The position numbers and the translations under genes were made by a program. A stretch of DNA of 64,000 nucleotides, from NCBI GenBank assembly GCA_002734065.2, contig NVXU02000039.1:1-64000 (forward strand), read 5' to 3'. The notes beneath the pieces were generated by a model that saw nothing but the letters and a program-made list of their open reading frames with translations, was not told the DNA's origin and did no database searches. The DNA comes from Fluviicola sp. GTDB lineage: Bacteria; Bacteroidota; Bacteroidia; Flavobacteriales_D; Crocinitomicaceae. Of the stretch, positions 1 to 9,100 are shown in pieces; position 1 is the first letter of the stretch, and each line of letters opens with the position of its first letter.

Positions 1-10
1 ATTTCATTTG

Positions 11-99
11 ATGAGTGATGAGTTATGAGTTATGAGTTATGAGTTATGAGTTATGAGTTATGAGTTATGAGTTATGAGTTATGAGTTATGAGTTATGAG
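11..99. repeat. Heptanucleotide tandem array (ATGAGTT)n
   Basis: Eleven perfect copies of the 7-bp unit ATGAGTT run from 18 to 94, preceded by one variant unit (ATGAGTG, 11-17) and followed by a partial unit. The array lies about 90 bp upstream of the SDR gene. Because 7 is not a multiple of 3, it cannot encode a stable peptide repeat. A related GAGT-core heptamer array occurs at 23853-23884. Confidence 0.95.
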
Positions 100-188
100 A
101 AAAATAAAAAAATTAGTTTGATTTTCTAAAGGACGAAGTCCGTATCTAACTCTCTATCAGTCTAAAAGGGAGGAACGACTGTTTCTAA

Positions 189-899
189 ATGAGTTTACGA
201 ATGAATAAGATGAAGAAAAAATCAATCATAGTAGTTGGAGCGAGTCGTGGGATTGGCAAAGAAATCGTTTTGCAATTAGCGGAAGATTCTTCCTATACGA
301 TTTACGCTTTGTCGCGGAATTTGGAGAAGATGCAAGAGAGTTTTGCTTCTTTGGAGAATGTGCACTGTTTTGCATTTGACTTAGCAAAGAATGATGTTCG
401 CGAACAAGCAGAATTGATATTCTCCCAACTAGATACAATTGACATCCTCATTAACAATGCCGGTAAGTTGGTCAATAAACCATTTTTGGAATTGAACAAA
501 GAAGATTTAAGTGATTGCTATCAAGTCAATGCGATGGGTGTGATGCAAACGGTGCAGGCTGCTTTGCCTAAAATGAAAGTTGCTCATATTGTCAACATCA
601 GTACTATTGGAGGTTTCCAAGGGAGCGTTAAGTTTCCCGGATTGACTGCCTATTCAACTTCCAAAGCGGCGGTTGTAAGTTTTACAGAATTATTTGCAGA
701 AGAATACAAGGAAACGACTATCAAAATGAATTGCCTTTGCCTTGGAGCTGCGCAAACCGAAATGTTGGAAGAGGCATTCCCAGAATATGAAGCACCTGTT
801 TCTGCAAGTAAAATGGCAGAGTATATTGTGAATTTTGCATTAACAGCCGACCAATGGATGAATGGAAAAGTGATCCCTGTGAGTTTGAGTACACCTTGA
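189..899 (+). CDS. SDR family NAD(P)-dependent oxidoreductase
   Basis: Classical short-chain dehydrogenase/reductase of 236 residues, within the usual family length. A single Rossmann domain carries the cofactor motif GASRGIG (residues 17-23), NNAG (89-92), catalytic Ser138, and the Tyr155/Lys159 pair of the YxxxK motif, so an active oxidoreductase is expected. The substrate cannot be told from sequence. The first ATG (189) sits 14 bp after a purine-rich GGGAGGA (168-174); in-frame ATGs at 201 and 210 are alternatives, and 210 would start closer to the first beta strand. It is monocistronic, with no pathway partner next to it. Confidence 0.88.
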   Translation: MSLRMNKMKKKSIIVVGASRGIGKEIVLQLAEDSSYTIYALSRNLEKMQESFASLENVHCFAFDLAKNDVREQAELIFSQLDTIDILINNAGKLVNKPFLELNKEDLSDCYQVNAMGVMQTVQAALPKMKVAHIVNISTIGGFQGSVKFPGLTAYSTSKAAVVSFTELFAEEYKETTIKMNCLCLGAAQTEMLEEAFPEYEAPVSASKMAEYIVNFALTADQWMNGKVIPVSLSTP

Positions 900-917
900 C
901 AATTAGTAATTGGCAAC

Positions 918-936
918 TTGTCTGCCGACAGGCAGG
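918..936. terminator. Short palindrome after the SDR gene
   Basis: CTGCC (922-926) and GGCAG (931-935) form a 5-bp stem over a GACA loop. An alternative pairing TGTC/GACA overlaps it. There is no T-run. It may be a weak terminator or one copy of an intergenic palindrome; I cannot tell which. Confidence 0.4.
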
Positions 937-1049
937 TTAATAATAGACGTTGACTCCTTTATCGAGTTTTATTAAAATTGTATATTTACCACACGATAAC
1001 TATAGCAAGATTAAACTAGTGAATAGTTATTTTCGTACAATAATTTAAG

Positions 1050-4000
1050 ATGTTCAAACTTAAGCTTTTCAAGAGAAAATTGATAAAACGGTTAGTGATC
1101 TGGCTCGTTTTCGTTCCAATCCTGCTCTTTTTTAGTCTTGTTCTAATTGTTTACTGGAAACAGGACGAGGTTGTTCAAAATTTAATCACGACACTTAATG
1201 AAGATTTCAACGGAGAGATTGAAATCAAAGAAAGTCAAGTTTCACCGTTTGAAAGTTTCCCATATATCTCGATACATCTACATGATGTTAAACTTTTTGA
1301 CAATAAAAATGACCATGAGGAACCAATTATCGAAATGGAGCATCTCTACTTAGGATTCAATATATGGGACTTGATTTCAGGGAATTATGACATAAAAACT
1401 CTTCAATTAAAAAAAGGCTACATTCATGCAATACAAGATAAAGATGGTGAATTAAACATCACAAAAGCTTTGTCCTCCAAAGAAGAACTTGAAAGTATCG
1501 AAGAAGATTATAATATTCATCTGCACCTAATCGAATTAGTCAATGTAGATTTCTACAAGTTAAACAAAGAGAATGGTTTATTGGTTGAGTCAAAAATTGA
1601 TGATGCTCACATCAGCTTTACATCAAATAAGGATCGAATTATTGGTTCATTAGTTACCCACACAGAAATGAATATTGTATTGGCTGGTGATACTACTTTT
1701 TTCAAAAAAAAACATCTTAATGTAGACCTTAACCTGGAATACCAAAAAACCAAACAGATTCTAAAAATAAGTCCATCAGAACTTGATTTGGAGAATGCAA
1801 CTTTTTCAGGAGAAGGAACCATTGATATTGCCAACGAGAATTATTTAGATATTAAGTTATATGGCAGAAAAGAAAATTTTGACTTGCTAATAGCCATGGC
1901 TCCAGAGGAACTTCTCCCTACCCTGAACGCTTATGAAAATACTGGAGATATTAATTTCGAAGTGTCCATAAAAGGGAAGTCAACAGCTGGACATACCCCT
2001 TTTATACGTGCTGATTTTGCTTGTAAAAAGGCTTCCCTAACTAATAATGTGTCTCAAGTGAAAGTAGAAAAGCTTAGTTTTTCAGGATACTTCACAAACA
2101 ATGGAAAAAAGGGGTTGGAGAATATGGAATTGTCTTTGCAAAATTTTTCCGCAAAACCTGCAGCGGGCAATTTTTCCGCGAATCTTTTGGTGAAAAATTT
2201 TGAAACACCAGATATTGAAATGACTTTGGATTCGGATTTCGATTTAGAATTCTTAGCAAATTTCGTTAATTCTACAAGTTTCGAAGACCTGCACGGAAAA
2301 GTCAATATCCACATGAAATTTCATGATATTATTGATTTGTCTAATCCGGAAAATACGATAGAAAAGTTAAATGAAGCTTATTTCACTGAACTAACTATAG
2401 ATAATCTAGGCTTCAAGACATCTCGGTCCAATTTAACATTATCTAAACTTGATACCAAAATAACGGTTGAAGGTCATGAAGCAAGAATAGAATATTTTGA
2501 TGCAAAAGTGGGAAAGTCTGATTTTCACGTTTCTGGTCGCATTTCAGACCTTCCGGCAATTTTCCATCATTCAACCAAAGAAATTGTTGTTGATGTAGAT
2601 ATCCTCTCTAAACTTATTGACCTGAAAGAATTAAGTTCAAGTAGTGAGAAATCTATTGATGAACAAATAAATGACTTGAGCATGCGACTAAGATTTATTA
2701 GTTCTGCGCACAATTTAACGGAATCACCAAACCTACCTGTTGGAAACTTCTTCATTGATAGTTTATGCGCTAAATTGACTAATTACCCTCATGAATTTCA
2801 TGAATTTAGTGCCGATGTATTTATCAAAGACGAGACCATCAAAGTGGTTGACTTTTCTGGAATGATTGACAAAGGCACTTTTAATTTTAAGGGCGATTTA
2901 TCAAATTACTATTCCTTACTTGAAGAAAATCCAAAAGGGAATATAAAAATGGATTTCGATTTGACCTCAAGGTTATTAAAATTAGAGGATCTATTTTCTT
3001 ATAAAGGAGAGAACTATGTACCTGAAGAATACAGACATGAACAGTTGTCAGAATTAAAAATACGTGGAACGGTGGATCTATTATTCAATGGCGGAATCAA
3101 ATCTTATGACCTAAATCTAACTGAATTTGATGCAGAACTGGGGGTTCACCCAATGAATTTTAAAAATTTTAACGGACGAGTACGTTATCAAGAGGAGCTT
3201 CTCACGGTGCAAAATCTGTCTGGTAAAATGGGTAATAGTGCTTTTACCATAAATATGGGTTACTTTTTAGGAAAGGATGAAAAAAAGAAAAAGAAAGACA
3301 ACTATTTTGACATCAAATCACCTCGTTTAGATTTTGACCAGCTCTTTAGTTACGATGACCTTCAGAGTAGCCATGCAGACAAGCCTATAGATCATGAGGA
3401 TGTCTTTAATATTTACGAGCTTCCTTTCACTAAAATGGACTTTAAAATAGACATTGCTTCTCTCAACTATCATAAGCATTCAATTCGTAATTTTAAAGGT
3501 AAATTACGAACTACTCCTGATCATAATATATTCATTGATGCACTAAGCATGAATATAGCAGATGGTACTGTTTCAATGTCGGGCTATTTTGATGGTTCTA
3601 ACAAGGATGAAATTTATTTTAGTCCAAAAATCGATTTCAAAGGAGTTAATCTTGATAAATTATTGCTCAAATTTGAAAATTTCGGACAGGATTACTTGGT
3701 TTCTCAAAATATTCAAGGAAAAATTACAAGTTCAATTGATGGTAAAATTAGAATGCACGCCGACCTAGTTCCTGTCATTAATGAGTCCGAAATTCACATT
3801 GATCTTCTGATTTTGGACGGCGCATTAATCGATTTTGAACCAATAGTTGGTTTAAAAGAATATTTCGTGGATAAAAACGTAAATAATATACGATTTGACA
3901 CGCTTCGCAATCACATAGATCTCTTGAATGGCACTATGCAAATCCCAAATATGACTATTAATTCAACACTTGGTCATTTGGTTGTTTCCGGCACTCAAGA

Positions 4001-4235
4001 CATGGATTTCAATATGGAATATTATATCAAGGTCCCTCTGAAATTAATTGTCTCTTCTGGGTTTAAAAGTTTGTTTGGAAAAACGAAAGAAGAGGTTGAT
4101 TTGGATCAAGAAGACGAAATAGAGTATTTAGACCCGAAGAAAGATAAAGCCCATGTAAATATTAAAATAGTTGGCAATAGTGAAAATTATAACGTATCGC
4201 TTGGTAGAGAAAAAAAGAAGAAAAAAAGAAAATAA
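1050..4235 (+). CDS. AsmA-like inner-membrane-anchored protein
   Basis: Large 1061-residue protein with a short basic N-terminus, one membrane helix (about residues 14-36) and a long periplasmic part rich in beta strands. The start after the helix, with many short strands ending in 'GTIDI' or 'GDLS'-like turns and an AsmA-like C-terminal region (about 870-1000), matches the AsmA/TamB-type bridge-like superfamily. In the family these proteins are linked to outer-membrane assembly or lipid transport between membranes; that role here is inferred. The C-terminus is lysine-rich and low complexity. A TATATTTA element at 981-988 and an 8-bp inverted repeat (996-1003/1023-1030) lie in the leader. Confidence 0.75.
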   Translation: MFKLKLFKRKLIKRLVIWLVFVPILLFFSLVLIVYWKQDEVVQNLITTLNEDFNGEIEIKESQVSPFESFPYISIHLHDVKLFDNKNDHEEPIIEMEHLYLGFNIWDLISGNYDIKTLQLKKGYIHAIQDKDGELNITKALSSKEELESIEEDYNIHLHLIELVNVDFYKLNKENGLLVESKIDDAHISFTSNKDRIIGSLVTHTEMNIVLAGDTTFFKKKHLNVDLNLEYQKTKQILKISPSELDLENATFSGEGTIDIANENYLDIKLYGRKENFDLLIAMAPEELLPTLNAYENTGDINFEVSIKGKSTAGHTPFIRADFACKKASLTNNVSQVKVEKLSFSGYFTNNGKKGLENMELSLQNFSAKPAAGNFSANLLVKNFETPDIEMTLDSDFDLEFLANFVNSTSFEDLHGKVNIHMKFHDIIDLSNPENTIEKLNEAYFTELTIDNLGFKTSRSNLTLSKLDTKITVEGHEARIEYFDAKVGKSDFHVSGRISDLPAIFHHSTKEIVVDVDILSKLIDLKELSSSSEKSIDEQINDLSMRLRFISSAHNLTESPNLPVGNFFIDSLCAKLTNYPHEFHEFSADVFIKDETIKVVDFSGMIDKGTFNFKGDLSNYYSLLEENPKGNIKMDFDLTSRLLKLEDLFSYKGENYVPEEYRHEQLSELKIRGTVDLLFNGGIKSYDLNLTEFDAELGVHPMNFKNFNGRVRYQEELLTVQNLSGKMGNSAFTINMGYFLGKDEKKKKKDNYFDIKSPRLDFDQLFSYDDLQSSHADKPIDHEDVFNIYELPFTKMDFKIDIASLNYHKHSIRNFKGKLRTTPDHNIFIDALSMNIADGTVSMSGYFDGSNKDEIYFSPKIDFKGVNLDKLLLKFENFGQDYLVSQNIQGKITSSIDGKIRMHADLVPVINESEIHIDLLILDGALIDFEPIVGLKEYFVDKNVNNIRFDTLRNHIDLLNGTMQIPNMTINSTLGHLVVSGTQDMDFNMEYYIKVPLKLIVSSGFKSLFGKTKEEVDLDQEDEIEYLDPKKDKAHVNIKIVGNSENYNVSLGREKKKKKRK

Positions 4236-4285
4236 ATTCCTGTTACTTTTAAAGACTTCTGCATTATCATACAAACTCTCCTTAT

Positions 4286-4852
4286 TTGAATAGAAATAAA
4301 AATACCGAAAAACTGACTGACTCTGAATTGATTGCTTTGGCAAAAAAGAAAAGCAGGCACTTTGGTCTTTTGTACGATCGCTATTTCGAGCAAATCTTTC
4401 GTTTTGTGTTTAAACGTTTGGGTGGCAAAGAACATATCTCAGGTGATTTAACACAGCAAACATTCATCAAAGCAATGGCAAATCTGCATAAATACGAAGA
4501 CAGGGGCTTTCCTTTTAGTAGTTGGTTGTATCGCATTGCGCAGAATGAAGTATCCATGTATTTTAGAAGTCAGAAGAAGGTTTTTACCGTCGAAATCAAT
4601 GAAAATGAATTATCAAGCATAACAAGCGAAGCGCAAATTGGCAATTATATGTCAACTGATGAACAGGAGCAACTAATTGCAATGATGAATGATTTGGAGC
4701 AAGAGCATCTCGATATTATTGAGTTGAGATTCTTCCAAGAAATGAGTTTTAAAGAAATCGCAGAAATTTATTCTATCTCCGAAGCGAACGCTAAAATGAG
4801 AACATATCGTATATTGGAAAAGATTGCAAAAAAGTGGAAAGAGAAGCAATGA
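4286..4852 (+). CDS. RNA polymerase sigma-70 family (ECF-type) factor
   Basis: 188-residue sigma factor with region 2 at about residues 22-92 (it includes 'DLTQQTFIKAM' and 'SSWLYRIAQNEV') and region 4 at about 128-182 with a helix-turn-helix ('MSFKEIAEIYSISEANAKMRTYR'-like). The frame is open only from 4253, and the first plausible initiation codon is TTG at 4286, since the next ATG would remove part of region 2. A TTG start on a regulator suggests low translation. The following gene starts inside its stop codon (ATGA), so the two are translationally coupled, the usual layout of a sigma factor and its membrane-bound partner. Confidence 0.85.
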   Translation: MNRNKNTEKLTDSELIALAKKKSRHFGLLYDRYFEQIFRFVFKRLGGKEHISGDLTQQTFIKAMANLHKYEDRGFPFSSWLYRIAQNEVSMYFRSQKKVFTVEINENELSSITSEAQIGNYMSTDEQEQLIAMMNDLEQEHLDIIELRFFQEMSFKEIAEIYSISEANAKMRTYRILEKIAKKWKEKQ

Positions 4853-5055
4853 GAAAATTTAAGCTAAATAAAGAAAAAAAGGACCTGTCTCCTTCTGAAG
4901 CACAAATCAAGCGACAGAAAGATTTCTCACGCCTTCACCACGACTACGAAAAATTGACCAAGCGAGGAAAAAAACCTCTGTACAAAGACCCGAAGTTGTT
5001 TATTCTTCTATTTTTATTGGGGTTGATTGCGCTTTTAGTGTTCTTGGAGTATTAA
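4849..5055 (+). CDS. Small single-pass membrane protein coupled to sigma factor
   Basis: 68-residue protein. The first 45 or so residues are highly charged and predicted cytoplasmic (rich in Lys, Arg, Glu); the last 17-18 are one hydrophobic helix ending at the C-terminus. The start chosen is the ATG that overlaps the sigma stop as ATGA; an in-frame ATG at 4834 would add five residues. I see no zinc-finger anti-sigma motif (HxxxCxxC), so it is not a standard anti-sigma factor. Its position still makes a sigma-tethering role plausible, as inference only. It is followed by a strong terminator. Confidence 0.65.
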   Translation: MRKFKLNKEKKDLSPSEAQIKRQKDFSRLHHDYEKLTKRGKKPLYKDPKLFILLFLLGLIALLVFLEY

Positions 5056-5080
5056 TATCAGCATATAGAGTACTATTTAA

Positions 5081-5110
5081 AAAGCCAAGCTCTTTGAGGA
5101 GCTTGGCTTT
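5081..5110. terminator. Intrinsic terminator (bidirectional)
   Basis: Perfect 12-bp stem AAAGCCAAGCTC (5081-5092) pairing with GAGCTTGGCTTT (5099-5110) over a 6-nt loop. The arms begin with A and end with T runs, so it can work in both directions between the sigma operon and the convergent minus-strand gene. Confidence 0.9.
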
Positions 5111-5162
5111 ACTATGAAAAGGGGTTACAAATCCCTATTATTACTCTTTAATCAAATTGGTA

Positions 5163-6125
5163 TTATAGATTTACAGTTGAACCACATGCTTCATCTCCAT
5201 CGGTAATAAGTGATCCTTTGGAGCTCTCACCTACACAAAAGTAGATATCTACTGAGCAAAGGTAAGTAGTAGAACTACCAGCGTTCAATGTTGTTGTAGA
5301 ACCAGAATCTGTAATTATCTTGATACTAGAACTTGTCGTGTTTTTCACCGTATAATTAGTTCCACTATTTCCGTTTTTCTGAGCATTTAATCTTGCGGCA
5401 TATTCTCTAGACTGTTCCTGTCTTAATTTCAAAAAATCTTCATCTGCTTGTGCAATATCTGCAATTTCTTGTTTTTCTTCTGCAGTGAATGAAGCAGTAG
5501 CTTTATCTTGAATAGGTTTCATATCCGCTAAATATTTTTCAATTATTGCGATATGATCTTTTTCAGAAATTTCCTTAGGAACAACAGGGCCATCTGCTGT
5601 CATCGCAGCTTTTGCCGCAGCAATTTTTTCCTTCATGGTCAATTTTTTCTTCTCACCAGTATCTTCTTCTTTTTTCTTTTCGGGAATGAGTATAAACTCA
5701 ATTTTTATTTTAGATACTGCATTAGGATCTTTAACGCCTTCAAGGGAATAGAAAAGTCCATCAATGTATAGAAATGCTTTATTAGGTCCTTCTATATGAA
5801 ACATGGAAGGGTCTGTATAATGGTTAGGCAACATGTACCCATAACTTTTGTAAATAGATACCTTATTCGTTTCTTTATCGATCATAGAAAATGCAGAAAG
5901 TTTGTCGTGCATATTATATTCAAATTTAAGAACACTAATGGCTTTGTAGGGAGTTCCTTTCCATTTACCATCATCCCCCTTGTAAATACTGTAATATTCT
6001 TTAAACTCTGTTCCTTCTCCCAATTCTCTTAAAACATCCAATTGTCCTTTAACTTGTGCATTTACATTTGAAAAAGAGATAATTGATAGAATTACTAATA
6101 CTAAATTTTTTGCTAATTTTTTCAT
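5163..6125 (-). CDS. Secreted protein of unknown function
   Basis: 320 residues. Residues 1-23 form a signal peptide ending 'NVNA', so the protein is exported. A mixed N-terminal domain (about 24-150) is followed by a charged Lys/Glu-rich and Ala-rich helical linker (150-255) and a small Thr/Ser-rich beta-type C-terminal domain (about 258-320) with three cysteines. I recognise no family. There is no T9SS sorting signature at the end. It lies downstream of the giant surface protein on the same strand, separated by a hairpin, and may be expressed with it or alone. Real gene status is supported by the signal peptide, length and terminator placement. Confidence 0.75.
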   Translation of the reverse strand: MKKLAKNLVLVILSIISFSNVNAQVKGQLDVLRELGEGTEFKEYYSIYKGDDGKWKGTPYKAISVLKFEYNMHDKLSAFSMIDKETNKVSIYKSYGYMLPNHYTDPSMFHIEGPNKAFLYIDGLFYSLEGVKDPNAVSKIKIEFILIPEKKKEEDTGEKKKLTMKEKIAAAKAAMTADGPVVPKEISEKDHIAIIEKYLADMKPIQDKATASFTAEEKQEIADIAQADEDFLKLRQEQSREYAARLNAQKNGNSGTNYTVKNTTSSSIKIITDSGSTTTLNAGSSTTYLCSVDIYFCVGESSKGSLITDGDEACGSTVNL

Positions 6126-6140
6126 TTTGTTTGATTTTAA

Positions 6141-6170
6141 ACCGCACCAAAATTTTTCTTTTGATGCGGT
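6141..6170 (-). terminator. Possible terminator of the 2045-residue protein gene
   Basis: ACCGCACCAAAA (6141-6152) pairs with TTTTGATGCGGT (6159-6170) with one mismatch. It lies just past the stop of the upstream minus-strand gene. No clear U-run follows on the minus strand, so termination is uncertain and it could instead be a leader hairpin of the next gene. Confidence 0.5.
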
Positions 6171-6182
6171 GGATTATTATTT

Positions 6183-9100
6183 TTATTGTTTAATTAATCG
6201 TTTGTTTACAGTTCCATTATCTGTTCTTATCACTAGCATATACACACCAGGTGATAAATCTCCAACTGAGAAAGTTGTCGTTGTTTCTATTCGAACAATT
6301 GCGCCTAGAATATCAATGATTTGAATATCTATTACATTTGCCTCCGATTGTATGGTAACATCTTTAAGTGTTGGATTAGGAATTAGAATAATATTATGTG
6401 ACTCTAATTCTTCAATACCAACAGTTGTGATGCTTTCACAAGCTGATATTTCTGTACAGCTTCCAATCGTTACTTCAACAGCATAGTTTCCATTTGATGT
6501 TGGTGTAAATGTAGAACTCATTGCTCCATTAATTGCTGCGTTGTTATTGTCACAATCAACCCATTGGTAAGAATCTGCATTTGCTTCATTTGCTGAAATT
6601 GTTATTCCAGCTAAACTTATTGCTGCATCAACACCTGTAAGGATAACATCTTGATCTTGCGTTGTTATATTTCCAGCAGCATCCGTATAAGTCCACATTA
6701 TTGATGTGTTTGATGTTATTGGAAGTGTCATCGTATGTGTTCCTGTTAATGCACCCGAACAGTTATCTGTCGCTAAAGGTGCAACTAAAGTTGTTACTTC
6801 ACACGTTTCAACAATCGAAGTTAAGGTTGCAACATCAGTTACAGGAGCAATATTGTCGTTCACGTTTACTTGTTGCGTTTGTGTTACGATATTCCCGTTT
6901 CCATCATCGTAAGACCATGTTACTAATGTATTTGAGGTAATAGGGAACGTTGCATCATGTGTTCCTGTTAATGCACCAGCACAGTTATCTGTAGCGGTTG
7001 GAGCAGTTAATGATACAATATCACATTGCTCATTGATGTCAGATAATGTGTTTACATCAGTGACAGGAGCAGTGTTATCATTTACATTTACCTGTTGCGT
7101 TTGTGTCGTGATATTTCCGTTTCCATCGTCGTAAGACCATGTTACCAATGTATTTGAGGTAATAGGGAACGTTGCATCATGTGTTCCTGTTAACGTACCA
7201 GCACAGTTATCTGTAGCTGTTGGGGCAGTTAAAGATACAACATCACATTGCTCATTGATGTTAGCCAATGTATTTAAATCTGCAATTGGAGCAATATTAT
7301 CGTTGATAATAACATTCTGATCTTGTGTCGTGATATTTCCGTTACCATCATCGTATGACCATGTTATTACAAGACTTGTTGTAATTGGCAAAGTGACATT
7401 ATGTGCTCCCGTTATGAAACCAGCACAGTTGTCTGTAGCTGTTGGAGCTGTTAGCGATGTGATTTCACAGGCTGCTAATAAATCAGTTAACACTGCATTA
7501 TCTACTATTGGTGCCACTGCATCATTAATAATTACATCTTGGGTTTGTGTAGTAACATTTCCGTTACCATCATCATACGTCCAAGTTACAGTTGTATTAA
7601 CTGTAATTGGGAATGTCGCATCATGTGTTCCATTGAACAACCCTATACAGTTATCAGTAGCATATTGAGAGTTCAACATTAAAACTTCACAAATCCCGTT
7701 AACATCTGGTAGAGTTGTAACATCTGGTACAGGAGCCGTAACATCATCAATCACTACACTCTGTGTTTGGGATGTACTATTTCCATTTCCATCATCGTAC
7801 GTCCAAGTAATTGTTTGGTTTGTCGTTAATGGTAAAGTAGCATTGTGCGTTCCTGTAATTGTTCCAATACAATTATCTGTTGCTGTTGGAGCCGTTAATG
7901 AAGTGATTTCACACTGTGCGGTTAAACCTGCCAATGATACAAGATCAACAATTGGTGCTGTAACATCGTTGATTACAACATTTTGTGTTTGGGAAGAAGT
8001 ATTACCATTTCCATCTACATAAGACCACGTAATTGTAGTGCTAGATGTAAGGGGAAGTGTAACATTGTGCGTTCCTGTAATTGTTCCAATACAGTTATCT
8101 GTTGCTGTTGGAGCTGTTAACGAAGTGATTTCACATTCTGAATTTATTCCACTTAATGAAGCGTTGTCTAACACAGGTGCTGTGTTGTCATTAATTACCA
8201 CCGTTTGTGTTTGTGATGTTGTGTTTCCATTTCCATCATCAAACGACCACGTGATTGTAGTATTACCGGTCAAGGGCAATGCCTCACCATGTGTTCCAAC
8301 TACTGTTCCTGTACAACCAGAAGCAGTTGGTGAAGTTAATGAAGTAACTTCACATTGTGCTGTAATACCTGATAACGAAGCATTGTCAAGAGTTAAATCA
8401 CTGTTTAAAATGACCGCTTGATTTTGTGTAGTGACATTTCCATTTCCATCATCATACGTCCACAGGATAGTCGTGCTTGTTGTGATTGGCAATGTTTCAG
8501 TATGTGTTCCCGTCATAAAACCGATACAATTATCAGTAGCTGTTGGAGCAGTTAATGAAGTAATTTCACATGAACTCGTCAGATCAGAAAGAGAAGCATT
8601 ATCAGCAACAGGTGCTAGAATATCTTCCACTGTTACAGTTGCTGTTTGAGACATCGTTATAGCACATGACTGAGAATTACAAATAAATCCATTATCTCTA
8701 ATAATATAGTCAGTATTATAATCCATATTATACATATATCCATTATTATTTGCTGTAATATCCTGAATTGCTGTTAGGTTTCCTTGCGCTTCAAAATCGT
8801 AGTAAGCCTCCAGTCCTAATTCTGTACCTGTCAAACAATTGTCTTTATTGTTAGCAATTTCTGCTGCAGATCTAGCAACACTCCAAAAACGTATTTCATC
8901 CATTTGACCTTTGAAATAGTCAGAAGCAGCTCCAGTAGGATTGTCTTCTCCAATATGAAAATGATCTACATTGGACGGCATCCATGTAAAAGGAGCTGTA
9001 CTTGTATTTACTGCAACACTATTTACATATAAAATTACAGCACCGTTGTTAAACATAACAGCAATATGATTCCATGCATTGAGGGTTAAACAATTTGCTT

